A DNA stretch of 20,693 nucleotides, taken from assembly GCA_945878385.1 (NCBI GenBank), contig CAMCTE010000024.1, positions 1 to 20,693 of the forward strand, read 5' to 3'. A program made the position numbers and the translations under genes. Numbering within the stretch: position 1 is the stretch's first letter; each line of letters opens with the position of its first letter. Below are positions 5,546 to 13,853 of the stretch, piece by piece. Under the pieces are notes generated by a model. It had not been told where the DNA came from, searched no databases, and saw nothing but the letters and a program-made list of their open reading frames with translations. Source of the DNA: Azohydromonas lata NBRC 102462. GTDB taxonomy: Bacteria > Pseudomonadota > Gammaproteobacteria > Burkholderiales > Burkholderiaceae_C.

Positions 5546-7270
5546 ATGCCCAAGGCCACAGCCCGCCTCCAACATGCACTGCCGCGCAGCGCCGCAGCGC
5601 TGGTGTTGGCGCTGGGCTTGCTGCACCCCCCGCTGGGGCTGGCGGCCGGTGAGGGCACCGACACACAGCGCCTGCCCTCCCTGGGCGAACCCGATTCGGG
5701 CGACATCACCGAAGGCGCTGAGCGCCGCATCGGCGAATACATCATGCGCCAAGTGCGGCGCGACCCGTTCTACATGGACGACCCGCTGCTGCTGGCCTAT
5801 TCGCAGGCCGTGTGGAACCCCCTGGTGCGGGTAGCCCGCGCACGCGGTGAGATCGTGCCCGAGACCGAACAGGCCTTTGCCTGGGAAACATTCCTGATCC
5901 GCGACAAGTCCATCAACGCCTTCGCCCTGCCCGGCGGCTTCGTGGGCATCCACCTGGGCCTGATTGCGCAGTCGGCCACGGTGGACGAGCTGGCGGCGGT
6001 GCTGGCCCACGAACTCACGCATGTGACGCAGCGGCACATCGCGCGCTCCAACAGCAGTGCGCGGCGGCAATCGGCGCTGGGCCTGGCCGGCATGCTGTTG
6101 GGCCTGCTAGCCGCTGCGCGCAGCGGCAGCGCTGACCTGGCGCAGGCCACCATCATGGGCTCGCAAGCGGCGATGGCGCAGGGCCAACTGAATTTTTCGC
6201 GAGACATGGAGCGCGAAGCCGACCGAATTGGCTTCACCATCATGACCGAGGCGGGCTACTCGGGCGCGGGCGTGGCCGCCATTTTCGAGCGGCTGCAGCG
6301 TGCCAACCGGCTCAACGACAGCAACAACTTCCCTTACCTGCGCAGCCACCCACTGACGGTAGAGCGCATCGGCGAAGCGCAGTCGCGGGTGCAACAGGCT
6401 CAGGCGCAAGCCCAGGTTCAGGCCCCATCGGCCGGCCTGAGCACGGCCGGTGGGCCGGTCGACCAATCGGTGCGCGTGACTGAACAGCGCTTTGCACAAG
6501 ACCTGCCTACATCGGAAATGCACCAGTTGATGCGCGCACGCGCACGGGTGCTGATGGAGCCCAATGTACCGGCGCTGCGCCGCTGGCAGACGCTGGCCGC
6601 CCAAGGTGGAGAGGTCGAAGACCCTCTGGCCACGCTGTATTCGGCCACGCTGGCCAGTGTGGTGTTGGGCGAGCCACGCGTGGCACAGCGGCACCTGCAG
6701 GCGCTCATCAGCCGGCCCCTGAAGCCCTCATCGCGGACGGTGGTGGAACTGTTGTCGGCTGAAGTGGCGGTGGCCGAAGGGCAGGCCCAACGCGCCACGG
6801 CGCAGCTCGAGTCGATGGATGCGCGCGACCGCGCGGTGCGCATGGCACGCGCCGAGGCCGCGCTGAAGTGGTGGCAACAGGCGGCGGATGTGCGCGAACG
6901 CGCCAAGGCACGCCAGGCTTTGCAACTGCATGCCGATGGGCTGGGCACCTGGGTGATCGACCACCGGCGCGATGCGCTGGCCTGGTCACTGCTGTCGGCG
7001 TGCAATCAGGCCCTGGACCAACCGCTGCGCGCCGTGCGCGCCGAAGCCGAAGCACGCTGGGCCTTGGGCGACCTCAACGGTGCACTGGACCGCTTCAAGG
7101 CCGGACAGCGCTTGGTGCGCAGCAGCCGCACGCCTGACCATGTGGAGGCCTCGGTGATCGATTCGCGCCTGCGCGATCTGGAACGCGAGCGCCGCCGTGC
7201 ATTCGCCGAAATCCGCGGCATCCGCGAAGAAGATCTGCCGCCCGTGCTGCCTCCCAATGTGCCGATGTAG
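5546..7270 (+). CDS. Secreted M48-family zinc metalloprotease, BepA/YfgC-like
   Basis: A periplasmic zinc metalloprotease like BepA (YfgC), which in E. coli helps outer-membrane protein assembly and degrades stalled LptD and BAM substrates. The 574-residue product starts with a Sec signal peptide (positive n-region, hydrophobic AAALVLALGLLH, likely cleavage near residues 32-36). The M48 domain follows: AFALPGGFVGIHLGLI, the zinc site HELTH at 155-159 (H155, E156, H159) and the third ligand E224 in MEREADRIGF. From about residue 300 the protein is Ala/Arg/Leu-rich and helical, resembling the TPR region of BepA. The start is uncertain: ATG 5546 gives the most normal signal peptide, ATG 5534 adds four residues, and ATG 5510 has the best Shine-Dalgarno (AGGAG at 5501-5505) but gives a long n-region. 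Divergent from moaC. Confidence 0.9.
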   Translation: MPKATARLQHALPRSAAALVLALGLLHPPLGLAAGEGTDTQRLPSLGEPDSGDITEGAERRIGEYIMRQVRRDPFYMDDPLLLAYSQAVWNPLVRVARARGEIVPETEQAFAWETFLIRDKSINAFALPGGFVGIHLGLIAQSATVDELAAVLAHELTHVTQRHIARSNSSARRQSALGLAGMLLGLLAAARSGSADLAQATIMGSQAAMAQGQLNFSRDMEREADRIGFTIMTEAGYSGAGVAAIFERLQRANRLNDSNNFPYLRSHPLTVERIGEAQSRVQQAQAQAQVQAPSAGLSTAGGPVDQSVRVTEQRFAQDLPTSEMHQLMRARARVLMEPNVPALRRWQTLAAQGGEVEDPLATLYSATLASVVLGEPRVAQRHLQALISRPLKPSSRTVVELLSAEVAVAEGQAQRATAQLESMDARDRAVRMARAEAALKWWQQAADVRERAKARQALQLHADGLGTWVIDHRRDALAWSLLSACNQALDQPLRAVRAEAEARWALGDLNGALDRFKAGQRLVRSSRTPDHVEASVIDSRLRDLERERRRAFAEIRGIREEDLPPVLPPNVPM

Positions 7271-7525
7271 GCAGGCCGCGCACATCACTTCATCGACAGC
7301 GACATCACATCACAGGCAATGAAAACCCTCGATCGGTTGTGACCACGCGACAAAAAGCGATTGAGACGCGCGCGAACACTGGTTTTCAGAGGGAAAACCT
7401 CTTCTCTGCGAGGTGAACTCGCATTACCATTGCCGCCGCAGGGTGCCCGAGAGAAACCGAGCCGCTTTCAAGAACGCTCACCTCCACCCGGCACATCAAC
7501 AACGACCTTGATGGAGAGATTGAAC
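7271..7525. other. 255-bp intergenic leader before the SWIB gene
   Basis: No convincing coding frame. It holds two overlapping dyads. GGTTTTC (7381-7387) pairs with GAAAACC (7393-7399), and ACCTC (7397-7401) pairs with GAGGT (7410-7414). They share bases 7397-7399, so in RNA only one could form fully. No T-tract follows either stem. No clear -35/-10 pair could be assigned; the promoter of the SWIB gene and the end of the protease transcript should both lie here. Confidence 0.4.
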
Positions 7526-7906
7526 ATGGCAACTGCGAAGAAGGCCGCTCCGGCCAAGAAGGCGGCTCCGGCCAAGAAGGCCGCTCCTGCGAAGAAGGCA
7601 GCGGCTCCGGCGAAGAAGGCAGCCCCGGCCAAGAAGGCCGCGGCTCCTGCCAAGAAGCGCACCCCCAACGCCGCCTTCATGAAGGCCATGGCGGTGAGCG
7701 ACACGCTGGCCGCTGTGATCGGCAAGGGCCCTTACCCCCGCACGGAAGTGACGAAGAAGGTGTGGGAATACATCAAGAAGAACAAGCTGCAGGACGCCGT
7801 CAACAAGCGCATGATCAATGCGGACGAGAAGCTCAAGGCCATCTTCAAGAAGGCGCAAGTCTCGATGTTCGAGATGACCAAGCTGATCAACGGCCACCTC
7901 AAGTGA
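7526..7906 (+). CDS. SWIB/MDM2-domain protein with histone H1-like Lys/Ala/Pro tail
   Basis: A small basic protein of 126 residues in two parts. Residues 5-44 are a lysine-rich tail of six KKAAPA-type units (two carry an extra Ala), like the C-terminal tail of histone H1 and bacterial H1-like proteins, which bind DNA without sequence preference. Residues about 46-126 form a SWIB domain: FMKAMAVSDTLAAVIG, then PYPRTEVTKKVWEYIKKNKL, then the MINADEKLKAIF segment and a final helix ending INGHLK. SWIB domains occur in eukaryotic chromatin remodellers and, in bacteria, notably in chlamydiae and some Burkholderiales. A nucleoid-associated or DNA topology role is inferred, not shown. ATG 7526 follows GGAGAG (7513-7518) at 7 nt. 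The gene is monocistronic, between a long leader and a bidirectional terminator, as expected for an abundant protein. Confidence 0.9.
   Translation: MATAKKAAPAKKAAPAKKAAPAKKAAAPAKKAAPAKKAAAPAKKRTPNAAFMKAMAVSDTLAAVIGKGPYPRTEVTKKVWEYIKKNKLQDAVNKRMINADEKLKAIFKKAQVSMFEMTKLINGHLK
7538..7657 (+). repeat. In-frame tandem repeats encoding KKAAPA units
   Basis: Six consecutive units of about 18 bp (two expanded to 21 bp) have the pattern AAG-AAG-GCN-GCN-CCN-GCN and encode KKAAPA or KKAAAPA, ending in a last KK. Synonymous third-position differences between units (GCC, GCG, GCT, GCA; CCG, CCT, CCC) show they are not all very recent copies. Unit number is likely to vary between strains by slippage or recombination, without frameshift. 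Confidence 0.85.
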
Positions 7907-7949
7907 CCCCGTGTGCGGCCCGCTGAACGGCGGGTCTGCTGCACGAACG

Positions 7950-7976
7950 AAAAGCCGGCCCTCGGGCCGGCTTTTT
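7950..7976. terminator. Bidirectional terminator between the SWIB and dienelactone hydrolase genes
   Basis: An 8-bp GC stem (7954-7961 with 7964-7971) is flanked by AAAA on the left and TTTTT on the right, so it can terminate transcripts from both directions. It lies 43 bp after the SWIB stop and 15 bp after the end of the minus-strand hydrolase gene. The sequence running from the T-tract repeats the one at 758-772. Confidence 0.9.
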
Positions 7977-7991
7977 CATGGGCGCTGGGTC

Positions 7992-8672
7992 TCAGCCCAG
8001 ATGCTGCTGCAGGAAGGCCAGGCTGCGCTCGCGCGCCAGCTGTGCCGCTGCGGCGTCAAACGAACCGCGTTGGTCGCAGTTGAAACCATGGTCGGCAGCG
8101 TAGAGGTGCACCTGCACACCGGGCTGCGCGGCCCCGAACGCCTTCACGCTGTCGGTAGGAATCCAATGGTCGCGCTCACCAAAATGGGCCAGCACCGGGC
8201 ACTGCGGCTGCAGTGCAGCATGGTTGGGAATGCCACCCCCATAGTAGGGAACCGCTGCTGAAAAGCCTGCGACCTTGCAGGCCGACAGCCAACTCAACAG
8301 GCCGCCCCAGCAAAAGCCGAGCACCCCCACCTTCCCGCCGTCCGCCACGCGGCGCTGCAGTTCAGCGCGTGCGGCATCGATGTCCAGCAAGGGCGCATCC
8401 AGCCCCGCAGCCTGCATCAGGCCGAAGCCACGCTGCATGTCGGCCTCGGTGTAGCCCAACTCGATGCCGCGCTCCTGGCGGTCGAACAGGGCCGGCGCCA
8501 GCGCCAGATAGCCCTCAGCGGCCCAGCGATCGGCCACCGAACGGATGTGCGAGTTCACACCGAAGATTTCCTGCACCACCACCACCGCACCCCGCGGCGC
8601 AGCGGCCGGTTCGGCCAAGTAGGCCGCAAGGGTGTGTCCATCGGAAGCAGTGAGTTCAAGCATTTGGCCCAT
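7992..8672 (-). CDS. Dienelactone hydrolase family protein
   Basis: A cytoplasmic alpha/beta hydrolase of 226 residues in the dienelactone hydrolase (DLH) family. Classical DLH opens dienelactone to maleylacetate in chloroaromatic degradation, but most family members are general carboxylesterases of unknown substrate. The catalytic parts are visible: VVVQEIFGVN with the conserved Glu (E35), the nucleophile C121 in GFCWGG, the acid D168 in GERDHWIP, and H195 in ADHGFNCD. There is no signal peptide. ATG at 8670-8672 is preceded by AAAGGA at 8 nt spacing; ATG 8663 is an alternative. No other aromatic catabolism genes are nearby, so a housekeeping hydrolase is more likely than a pathway enzyme. 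It lies downstream of uvrA on the same strand, 74 bp away, and shares a terminator with the convergent SWIB gene. Confidence 0.9.
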   Translation of the reverse strand: MGQMLELTASDGHTLAAYLAEPAAAPRGAVVVVQEIFGVNSHIRSVADRWAAEGYLALAPALFDRQERGIELGYTEADMQRGFGLMQAAGLDAPLLDIDAARAELQRRVADGGKVGVLGFCWGGLLSWLSACKVAGFSAAVPYYGGGIPNHAALQPQCPVLAHFGERDHWIPTDSVKAFGAAQPGVQVHLYAADHGFNCDQRGSFDAAAAQLARERSLAFLQQHLG

Positions 8673-8746
8673 GGGTCGAGTCCTTTGGTCGGTTGAAGCA
8701 GGGTTGGGTTGCGGGATGTTTCAGTGGCCTTGTCGGTACCGAACTT

Positions 8747-11683
8747 CTAAGCCGCCTGCGCGGGCGCGGCGGGCAACAGGGTTTTGAGAAATCGTCCCGT
8801 ATGGCTTTCGGCGCAGGCCGCCACATCCTCGGGCGTGCCGGCCACCAGCACGCGCCCGCCGCCGCTGCCGCCTTCGGGGCCCAGGTCAATCACCCAGTCG
8901 GCCGTCTTGATCACATCCAGGTTGTGTTCGATCACGACGATGGTGTTGCCCGCGTCGCGCAACTGCGCCAGCACCTTGAGCAGCAGTTGGATGTCGTGGA
9001 AGTGCAGGCCCGTGGTGGGTTCGTCCAGGATGTAGAGGGTGCGGCCGGTGTCGCGCTTGGAGAGTTCCAGCGCCAGCTTCACCCGCTGCGCCTCGCCGCC
9101 CGAAAGGGTGGTGGCGCTTTGCCCCAAGGTGATGTAGCCCAAGCCCACATCCAGCAGCGTCTGCAGCTTGCGTGCAATGTTGGGCACCGCGTTGAAGAAG
9201 GCGTGCGCGTCCTCCACCGTCATGCCCAGTACCTCGTGGATGTTCTTGCCCTTGTACAGAATCTCCAGGGTCTCGCGGTTGTAGCGCTTGCCGTGGCACA
9301 CATCGCAGGGCACATACACATCGGGCAGAAAGTGCATCTCCACCTTGATCACGCCATCGCCCTGGCAACTCTCACACCGGCCCCCGCCTTGGGCGGCCGC
9401 CACATTGAAGGAGAAGCGCCCAGGGCCGTAGCCGCGTTCGCGTGCGGTGGGCACATCGGCGAACAGTTCGCGGATGGGCGTGAACAGGCCGGTGTAGGTG
9501 GCCGGGTTGCTGCGCGGGGTGCGGCCAATGGGGCTTTGGTCCACATTGATGACCTTGTCCAGCGCCTCTGCGCCCTCGATCTCGTCATGCGGTGCGGGCT
9601 CGGTGCCCGCATGGTTCAGGCGCTTGGCCATCGCCGCGTACAGGGTATCGTTGATCAGGGTACTTTTGCCCGAGCCCGATACGCCGGTCACGCAAGTCAT
9701 CACTCCCAGCGGTATCTGCACCGAGACGCCGCCCAGGTTGTGGCCGCGCGCGTTGACGATGCGCAGGTGAGAGGGCCCGGCCAAACCCCAGGCGCCGGCT
9801 GCCGGCGCGCGGCGCTGGCGAGGTACCTCGATGCGCAGCACCTGGCCCAGGTAGCGGCCGGTCAGCGAGTTTTCATCGGCGGCCACTTCGGCCGGCGTGC
9901 CCTGCGCCATGACGCAGCCGCCGTGCACGCCCGCGCCTGGGCCGATGTCCACCACATGGTCGGCCGCACGGATCATGTCCTCGTCGTGCTCCACCACGAT
10001 CACGCTGTTGCCCAAGTCACGCAGGTGTTGCAGCGTGGCAATCAATCGTTCATTGTCGCGTTGGTGCAGCCCGATGCTGGGCTCGTCCAGCACATACATC
10101 ACGCCGGTCAGGCCCGATCCGATCTGGCTGGCCAGACGGATGCGCTGGGCCTCACCGCCGGAGAGCGTGTCGGCGCTGCGATCCAGGCTCAGGTAGTTCA
10201 AGCCCACATCGTTCAGGAAACGCAGGCGCGAGCGGATCTCGCGCACCACCTTGTCGGCAATGCCGGCCTTGCTGCCCAACAAATGCAAACCATCGAAGTA
10301 GCCCTGGCACTCCTGCAGCGTGGCGCTTTCCACCTCGTAGATGGGCCGCCCGCGCTGGCCGTCGGCATGGCGCAGGAAGACATGCAGGGCCTCGCGGCGC
10401 AAGCGGTGGCCGTGGCAGACCGGGCAGGGCTTGGGGGACTGCAGGCGGCCCAGTTCGTCGCGCACCAGTTGTGAATCGGTCTCGCGAAGGCGGCGTTCGA
10501 GCGAGGGGATGATGCCCTCGAAGGGATGACGACGCCGCACCGCGCGCGATTTGCCGCGGCCCCCTTCGGCTGCGTATTCAAATTCGATGTCCTCGTCGCC
10601 CGAGCCGTGCAGCAGCATGTGCCGGATCTGGGCGGGCAAGGATTCAAAGGGCGCCTCGAGGTCGAACTGGTAATGCGCGGCCACGGATTCGAGCAGCGTG
10701 AAGGTGTAGCGGTTGCGGCGGTCCCATCCCTTGATGGCGCCGCTGGCCAGGCTCAGTTCAGGAAAGCCCACCACCCGCTGCGGGTCAAAGGCGGTGACAT
10801 GGCCCAGGCCGTCGCAGCTGGGGCAGGCGCCCATGGGCGAGTTGAAGGAGAACAGGCGCGGCTCGAGTTCAGGCAGTGAATAGGCGCAAACCGGGCACGC
10901 ATAGGTGCTGGAAAACCAGTGCTCGCGCCCGGTGTCGATCTCCAGCGCGACCACGCGGCCACTGGCCATGCGCAGAGCGTTCTCGATGCTCTCGGCCAGA
11001 CGCTGGCGCTGCGCGGTGGCTTCTTCGGCGCGGGTTTTGATTCGGTCCACCACCACATCGATGTCGTGCTTTTCGTAGGCCTCCAGCGTGGGCAGTTCAC
11101 TGACTTCGAATACCCGCGCGCTGGCCTGCCCCGCACGGATGCGAAAGCGCACATAGCCGCGCGACTGCAGGTCTTCAAGCAGGTCGTTGAAAGTGCCCTT
11201 GCGGTCGCGCACCACCGGAGCCAGGATCATCAACTTGGTGCCCTCGGGCAGGCCCAGCACGGCGTCCACCATCTGCGCCACCGGGGTGGCGGCCAGGGGT
11301 TCGCTGTGGTCGGGGCAATACGGCGTGCCCGCGCGGGCATACAGCAGGCGCAGGTAGTCGTGGATTTCGGTGATGGTGCCCACGGTGGACCGTGGGTTGT
11401 GGCTGGTGGCCTTTTGCTCAATGGCAATGGCCGGGCTCAGCCCTTCAATGACATCCACATCGGGTTTGTCGGTCTGCTGCAAGAACTGCCGCGCATAGGC
11501 CGACAGGCTTTCCACATACCGGCGCTGGCCTTCGGCGTAGAGGGTGTCGAAGGCCAGGCTCGATTTGCCCGAACCCGAAAGGCCCGTAATCACCACCAAC
11601 GCATTCTTCGGGATGTCCAGGTCGATGTTCTTGAGGTTGTGCGTGCGGGCGCCGCGGATGCGAAGGTGGGTGTCGGCGGGCAT
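8747..11683 (-). CDS. uvrA: Excinuclease ABC subunit A (UvrA)
   Basis: UvrA is the damage-sensing ATPase of nucleotide excision repair; its dimer loads UvrB onto DNA lesions. The 978-residue protein carries both ABC modules: Walker A GLSGSGKS (K40) and GVSGSGKST (about 660-670), and signatures LSGGEAQRIRL (about 504) and LSGGEAQRVKL (about 858) with DEPSIGLH and DEPTTGLH Walker B regions. Zinc-binding Cys pairs are at about 262-290 (CPVC and CPSC), in PKPCPVCHG, and at about 767-790 (CESC and CDVC). ATG at 11681-11683 gives the standard N-terminus MPADTHLRIRGARTHNLKNI; an upstream ATG at 11704 would add seven residues. Length is slightly above the common 940-970. recQ lies 62 bp upstream on the same strand. 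No CTGT-N8-ACAG LexA box is seen in that gap. Confidence 0.97.
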   Translation of the reverse strand: MPADTHLRIRGARTHNLKNIDLDIPKNALVVITGLSGSGKSSLAFDTLYAEGQRRYVESLSAYARQFLQQTDKPDVDVIEGLSPAIAIEQKATSHNPRSTVGTITEIHDYLRLLYARAGTPYCPDHSEPLAATPVAQMVDAVLGLPEGTKLMILAPVVRDRKGTFNDLLEDLQSRGYVRFRIRAGQASARVFEVSELPTLEAYEKHDIDVVVDRIKTRAEEATAQRQRLAESIENALRMASGRVVALEIDTGREHWFSSTYACPVCAYSLPELEPRLFSFNSPMGACPSCDGLGHVTAFDPQRVVGFPELSLASGAIKGWDRRNRYTFTLLESVAAHYQFDLEAPFESLPAQIRHMLLHGSGDEDIEFEYAAEGGRGKSRAVRRRHPFEGIIPSLERRLRETDSQLVRDELGRLQSPKPCPVCHGHRLRREALHVFLRHADGQRGRPIYEVESATLQECQGYFDGLHLLGSKAGIADKVVREIRSRLRFLNDVGLNYLSLDRSADTLSGGEAQRIRLASQIGSGLTGVMYVLDEPSIGLHQRDNERLIATLQHLRDLGNSVIVVEHDEDMIRAADHVVDIGPGAGVHGGCVMAQGTPAEVAADENSLTGRYLGQVLRIEVPRQRRAPAAGAWGLAGPSHLRIVNARGHNLGGVSVQIPLGVMTCVTGVSGSGKSTLINDTLYAAMAKRLNHAGTEPAPHDEIEGAEALDKVINVDQSPIGRTPRSNPATYTGLFTPIRELFADVPTARERGYGPGRFSFNVAAAQGGGRCESCQGDGVIKVEMHFLPDVYVPCDVCHGKRYNRETLEILYKGKNIHEVLGMTVEDAHAFFNAVPNIARKLQTLLDVGLGYITLGQSATTLSGGEAQRVKLALELSKRDTGRTLYILDEPTTGLHFHDIQLLLKVLAQLRDAGNTIVVIEHNLDVIKTADWVIDLGPEGGSGGGRVLVAGTPEDVAACAESHTGRFLKTLLPAAPAQAA

Positions 11684-11724
11684 GCTGGCTCGGTTCTGGG
11701 GCAACCGGCCATTATCGGGAATCG

Positions 11725-11740
11725 GGGGACGGCTGTCCCC
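11725..11740. repeat. Hairpin in the recQ-uvrA spacer
   Basis: GGGGAC (11725-11730) pairs perfectly with GTCCCC (11735-11740) around a GGCT loop, 6 bp after the recQ stop codon in minus-strand sense. No T-tract follows on the minus strand, so full termination is unlikely. It may protect mRNA ends, act as a weak attenuator between recQ and uvrA, or be incidental. Confidence 0.4.
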
Positions 11741-11745
11741 TAGCG

Positions 11746-13674
11746 CTACATCAAGCCCAGCAGATCGGCGCCGTAGGCATCGAGTTTGTGAGCGCCCACT
11801 CCACTTACAGTGGACAGTTCCTCAGTGGTCTGCGGGTGTCGTGCCGCCATCTCGGCCAGGGTGCTGTCGTGGAAGATCACATACGGCGGGCGACCCTGGG
11901 CTTTGGATTGGGCGGTGCGCCAGGTCTTCAGGCGCTCGAAACGGGCCTGGGCGGCCTCGTCGAATTCGACGATCCAGTCGTGTGCACTGCGCGTGGCACC
12001 GGACGCGCCTGCGCCGCTGCGGCGCACAGGCTTGGCGTTGCGCTCGGCCAGCTTGAGTTGCTCCCGGGGCTGCTTCATCGTCAGCGGCACTTCGCCGCGC
12101 AGCACGGCACGCGCGCTTTCAGTGAGCAGCAGCGTGGGAAATTCAGTTTCGGTGACCACATGGCCTTGGGCCACGAGTTGGCGCAAGACCGCGCGCCACA
12201 GCGCCGGGCTGAGGTGCCGGCCGATGTTGAAGGTGGAGAGCTGGTCGTGCCCGTACTGCCGCACCTTGGGGGAGGCCTTGCCGCACAGCACATCGATCAG
12301 GTGCGCCGCACCGAAGGCGCGCGAGCCGTTGTTCGCTCCGTGCTGGGCCATGCGGTAAATGCAGCTCAGGGCCATGCGGGCGGCCTCGGTGCCGTCCCAC
12401 ATCTGGGGCGGCTCCAGGCAGTTGTCGCAATTGCCGCAGGGCTCGCTGTCTTCGCCGAAATAGCCCAACAGCCGCTGGCGGCGGCAATCATGCGCTTCGG
12501 CCAGGGTGAGCATGGCTTCGAGCTTGCCGCGAAGTACGCGCTTGAATTCTTCACTGGCCTGCCCGTCTTCGATCAGGCGGCGCTGGCCCACCACATCGGC
12601 CAGGCCATAGACCATCCAAGCTTCGGCAGGCTCACCGTCGCGCCCGGCGCGGCCCGTTTCCTGGTAGTAGCCTTCCACGGTGCGCGGCAAATCAAGGTGG
12701 GCCACGAAGCGCACATCGGGCTTGTCGATGCCCATGCCAAAGGCAATGGTGGCCACCATCACCAGGCCGCCGTCGCGGGTGTCGTGGTCCACGAAGGCCT
12801 GCTGGTGCTGCTGGCGCACCTGGAGATCAAGCCCCGCGTGATAGGGCAGCGCGCGGATGCCGTGGTCGCTCAGCCACACCGCGGTTTCTTCCACCTTCTT
12901 GCGGGTGGCGCAATAGACGATACCGGCTTCCTGCTGATGCCCCTGGCGGATGAAGGCCAGCAGCTGCGCACGCGGGTCTTCCTTTTCGACGATGGTGTAG
13001 CGGATGTTGGGGCGGTCGAAGCTGCTGATGAAGGCGCGCGCCTCCTGCAGTGCCAGGCGCTCGATGATGTCCGCGCGCGTGAGCGCGTCGGCCGTGGCGG
13101 TGAGCGCCAGGCGCGGCACGCCAGGGTAGCGTTCGGCCAACTGGGACAGGCCCAGATAGTCCTCGCGGAAGTCATGGCCCCACTGGCTCACACAATGAGC
13201 CTCGTCAATGGCGAAGAGACTCAACAAGCCGCGTTCATGCAGGGAATCGAGCATGGCCATGAAGCGCGGCGTGAGCACGCGCTCGGGTGCGGCATACAAC
13301 AAGGTGAGTTGACCGCTGCGCCAGCGGCGTTCAATGTCCTGGGCCTCTTCGCTGCTGAGGGTGGAGTTCAGGAAGGCGGCCTGCACGCCCAGTTGTTCCA
13401 GGGTGCTGACCTGGTCCTGCATCAAGGCAATCAAGGGGCTGACCACCAGGGTGGCCCCCAGGCCGCGGCGCTGGCGCACCAGCGCGGGCACCTGATAGCA
13501 CAGGCTTTTACCACCGCCGGTGGGCATCAACACCAAGGCGTTGTGGCCAGCGCAGACGTGGTCGACGATGGCGCCCTGTTGCCCGCGGAACGCACCGTAG
13601 CCGAAGACTTCATGCAACACGCCCCGCGGCGTGTGCGACAGATCAGGATGGGGCGGGTTCGGAAGGGCGGACAT
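11746..13674 (-). CDS. recQ: ATP-dependent DNA helicase RecQ
   Basis: RecQ is a 3'-5' superfamily 2 helicase acting in the RecF recombination pathway and at stalled forks. The 642-residue protein has the full bacterial architecture. The helicase core has MPTGGGKSLCYQ (K56), VVSPLIALMQDQ, AIDEAHCVSQWGHDFR (DEAH 157-160), LALTATA, VATIAFGMGIDKPDVRFV and YYQETGRAGRDG. The RecQ zinc site follows (C397, C413, C416, C419), then a winged-helix region (about 425-520) and a C-terminal HRDC domain (about 560-642, ending VSGVGAHKLDAYGADLLGLM). ATG at 13672-13674 precedes the conserved core by a short Pro-rich lead; a longer frame to 13806 lacks conserved sequence and overlaps the ssb promoter region. 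It is divergent from ssb and probably transcribed into uvrA. RecQ is known to bind the SSB tail, so the three neighbours are functionally related. Confidence 0.97.
   Translation of the reverse strand: MSALPNPPHPDLSHTPRGVLHEVFGYGAFRGQQGAIVDHVCAGHNALVLMPTGGGKSLCYQVPALVRQRRGLGATLVVSPLIALMQDQVSTLEQLGVQAAFLNSTLSSEEAQDIERRWRSGQLTLLYAAPERVLTPRFMAMLDSLHERGLLSLFAIDEAHCVSQWGHDFREDYLGLSQLAERYPGVPRLALTATADALTRADIIERLALQEARAFISSFDRPNIRYTIVEKEDPRAQLLAFIRQGHQQEAGIVYCATRKKVEETAVWLSDHGIRALPYHAGLDLQVRQQHQQAFVDHDTRDGGLVMVATIAFGMGIDKPDVRFVAHLDLPRTVEGYYQETGRAGRDGEPAEAWMVYGLADVVGQRRLIEDGQASEEFKRVLRGKLEAMLTLAEAHDCRRQRLLGYFGEDSEPCGNCDNCLEPPQMWDGTEAARMALSCIYRMAQHGANNGSRAFGAAHLIDVLCGKASPKVRQYGHDQLSTFNIGRHLSPALWRAVLRQLVAQGHVVTETEFPTLLLTESARAVLRGEVPLTMKQPREQLKLAERNAKPVRRSGAGASGATRSAHDWIVEFDEAAQARFERLKTWRTAQSKAQGRPPYVIFHDSTLAEMAARHPQTTEELSTVSGVGAHKLDAYGADLLGLM
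11800..11814. repeat. Dyad inside the 3' end of recQ, upstream of uvrA
   Basis: TCCACT (11800-11805) and AGTGGA (11809-11814) form a perfect 6-bp inverted repeat with a 3-bp centre, about 117 bp before the uvrA start. It lies within recQ codons for the HRDC domain. It contains CTGT-like half sites on the minus strand but does not match the CTGT-N8-ACAG LexA box. It may be chance. Confidence 0.25.
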
Positions 13675-13853
13675 GCAAACGGCGCGAAAACCGAATGTTA
13701 CCGGGGAGTGGGCCGGTGCAGGCCCCCTTGGGCTCCCCCTCAGCGGTGAGCCCCCGATCCACACCGCCGAGGGATGGGCGGGCAGCACCCGCTCGGCATA
13801 ATCCATCTCACCAACCCATCTCGTCCAGCCCCAACAGCAAAGCGGAGCACCCC
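13675..13853. other. recQ-ssb divergent promoter region
   Basis: A 179-bp region between divergent genes without a credible gene. GGGCTC (13730-13735) can pair with GAGCCC (13748-13753), and CGGTG (13744-13748) with CACCG (13763-13767), as competing dyads. CATAAT at 13798-13803 is a possible -10 for ssb, with no good -35. On the minus strand TAACAT close to recQ could be its -10. No LexA box was found. Confidence 0.35.

Noticed and set aside
8693..10474. Plus-strand frame of 593 residues opposite uvrA.
   Set aside because: Same codon-register artefact: it is codon-aligned with uvrA, and the composition is unlike a real protein.
11684..11745. LexA (SOS) box before uvrA.
   Set aside because: No CTGT-N8-ACAG match in the gap; the nearest dyad (11800-11814) does not fit.
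11788..13749. Plus-strand frame of 653 residues opposite recQ.
   Set aside because: Codon-aligned shadow of recQ with no recognisable domain.
13675..13806. N-terminal extension of recQ by 44 residues.
   Set aside because: No conserved sequence; it would cover the ssb promoter region, and ATG 13674 fits the family start.
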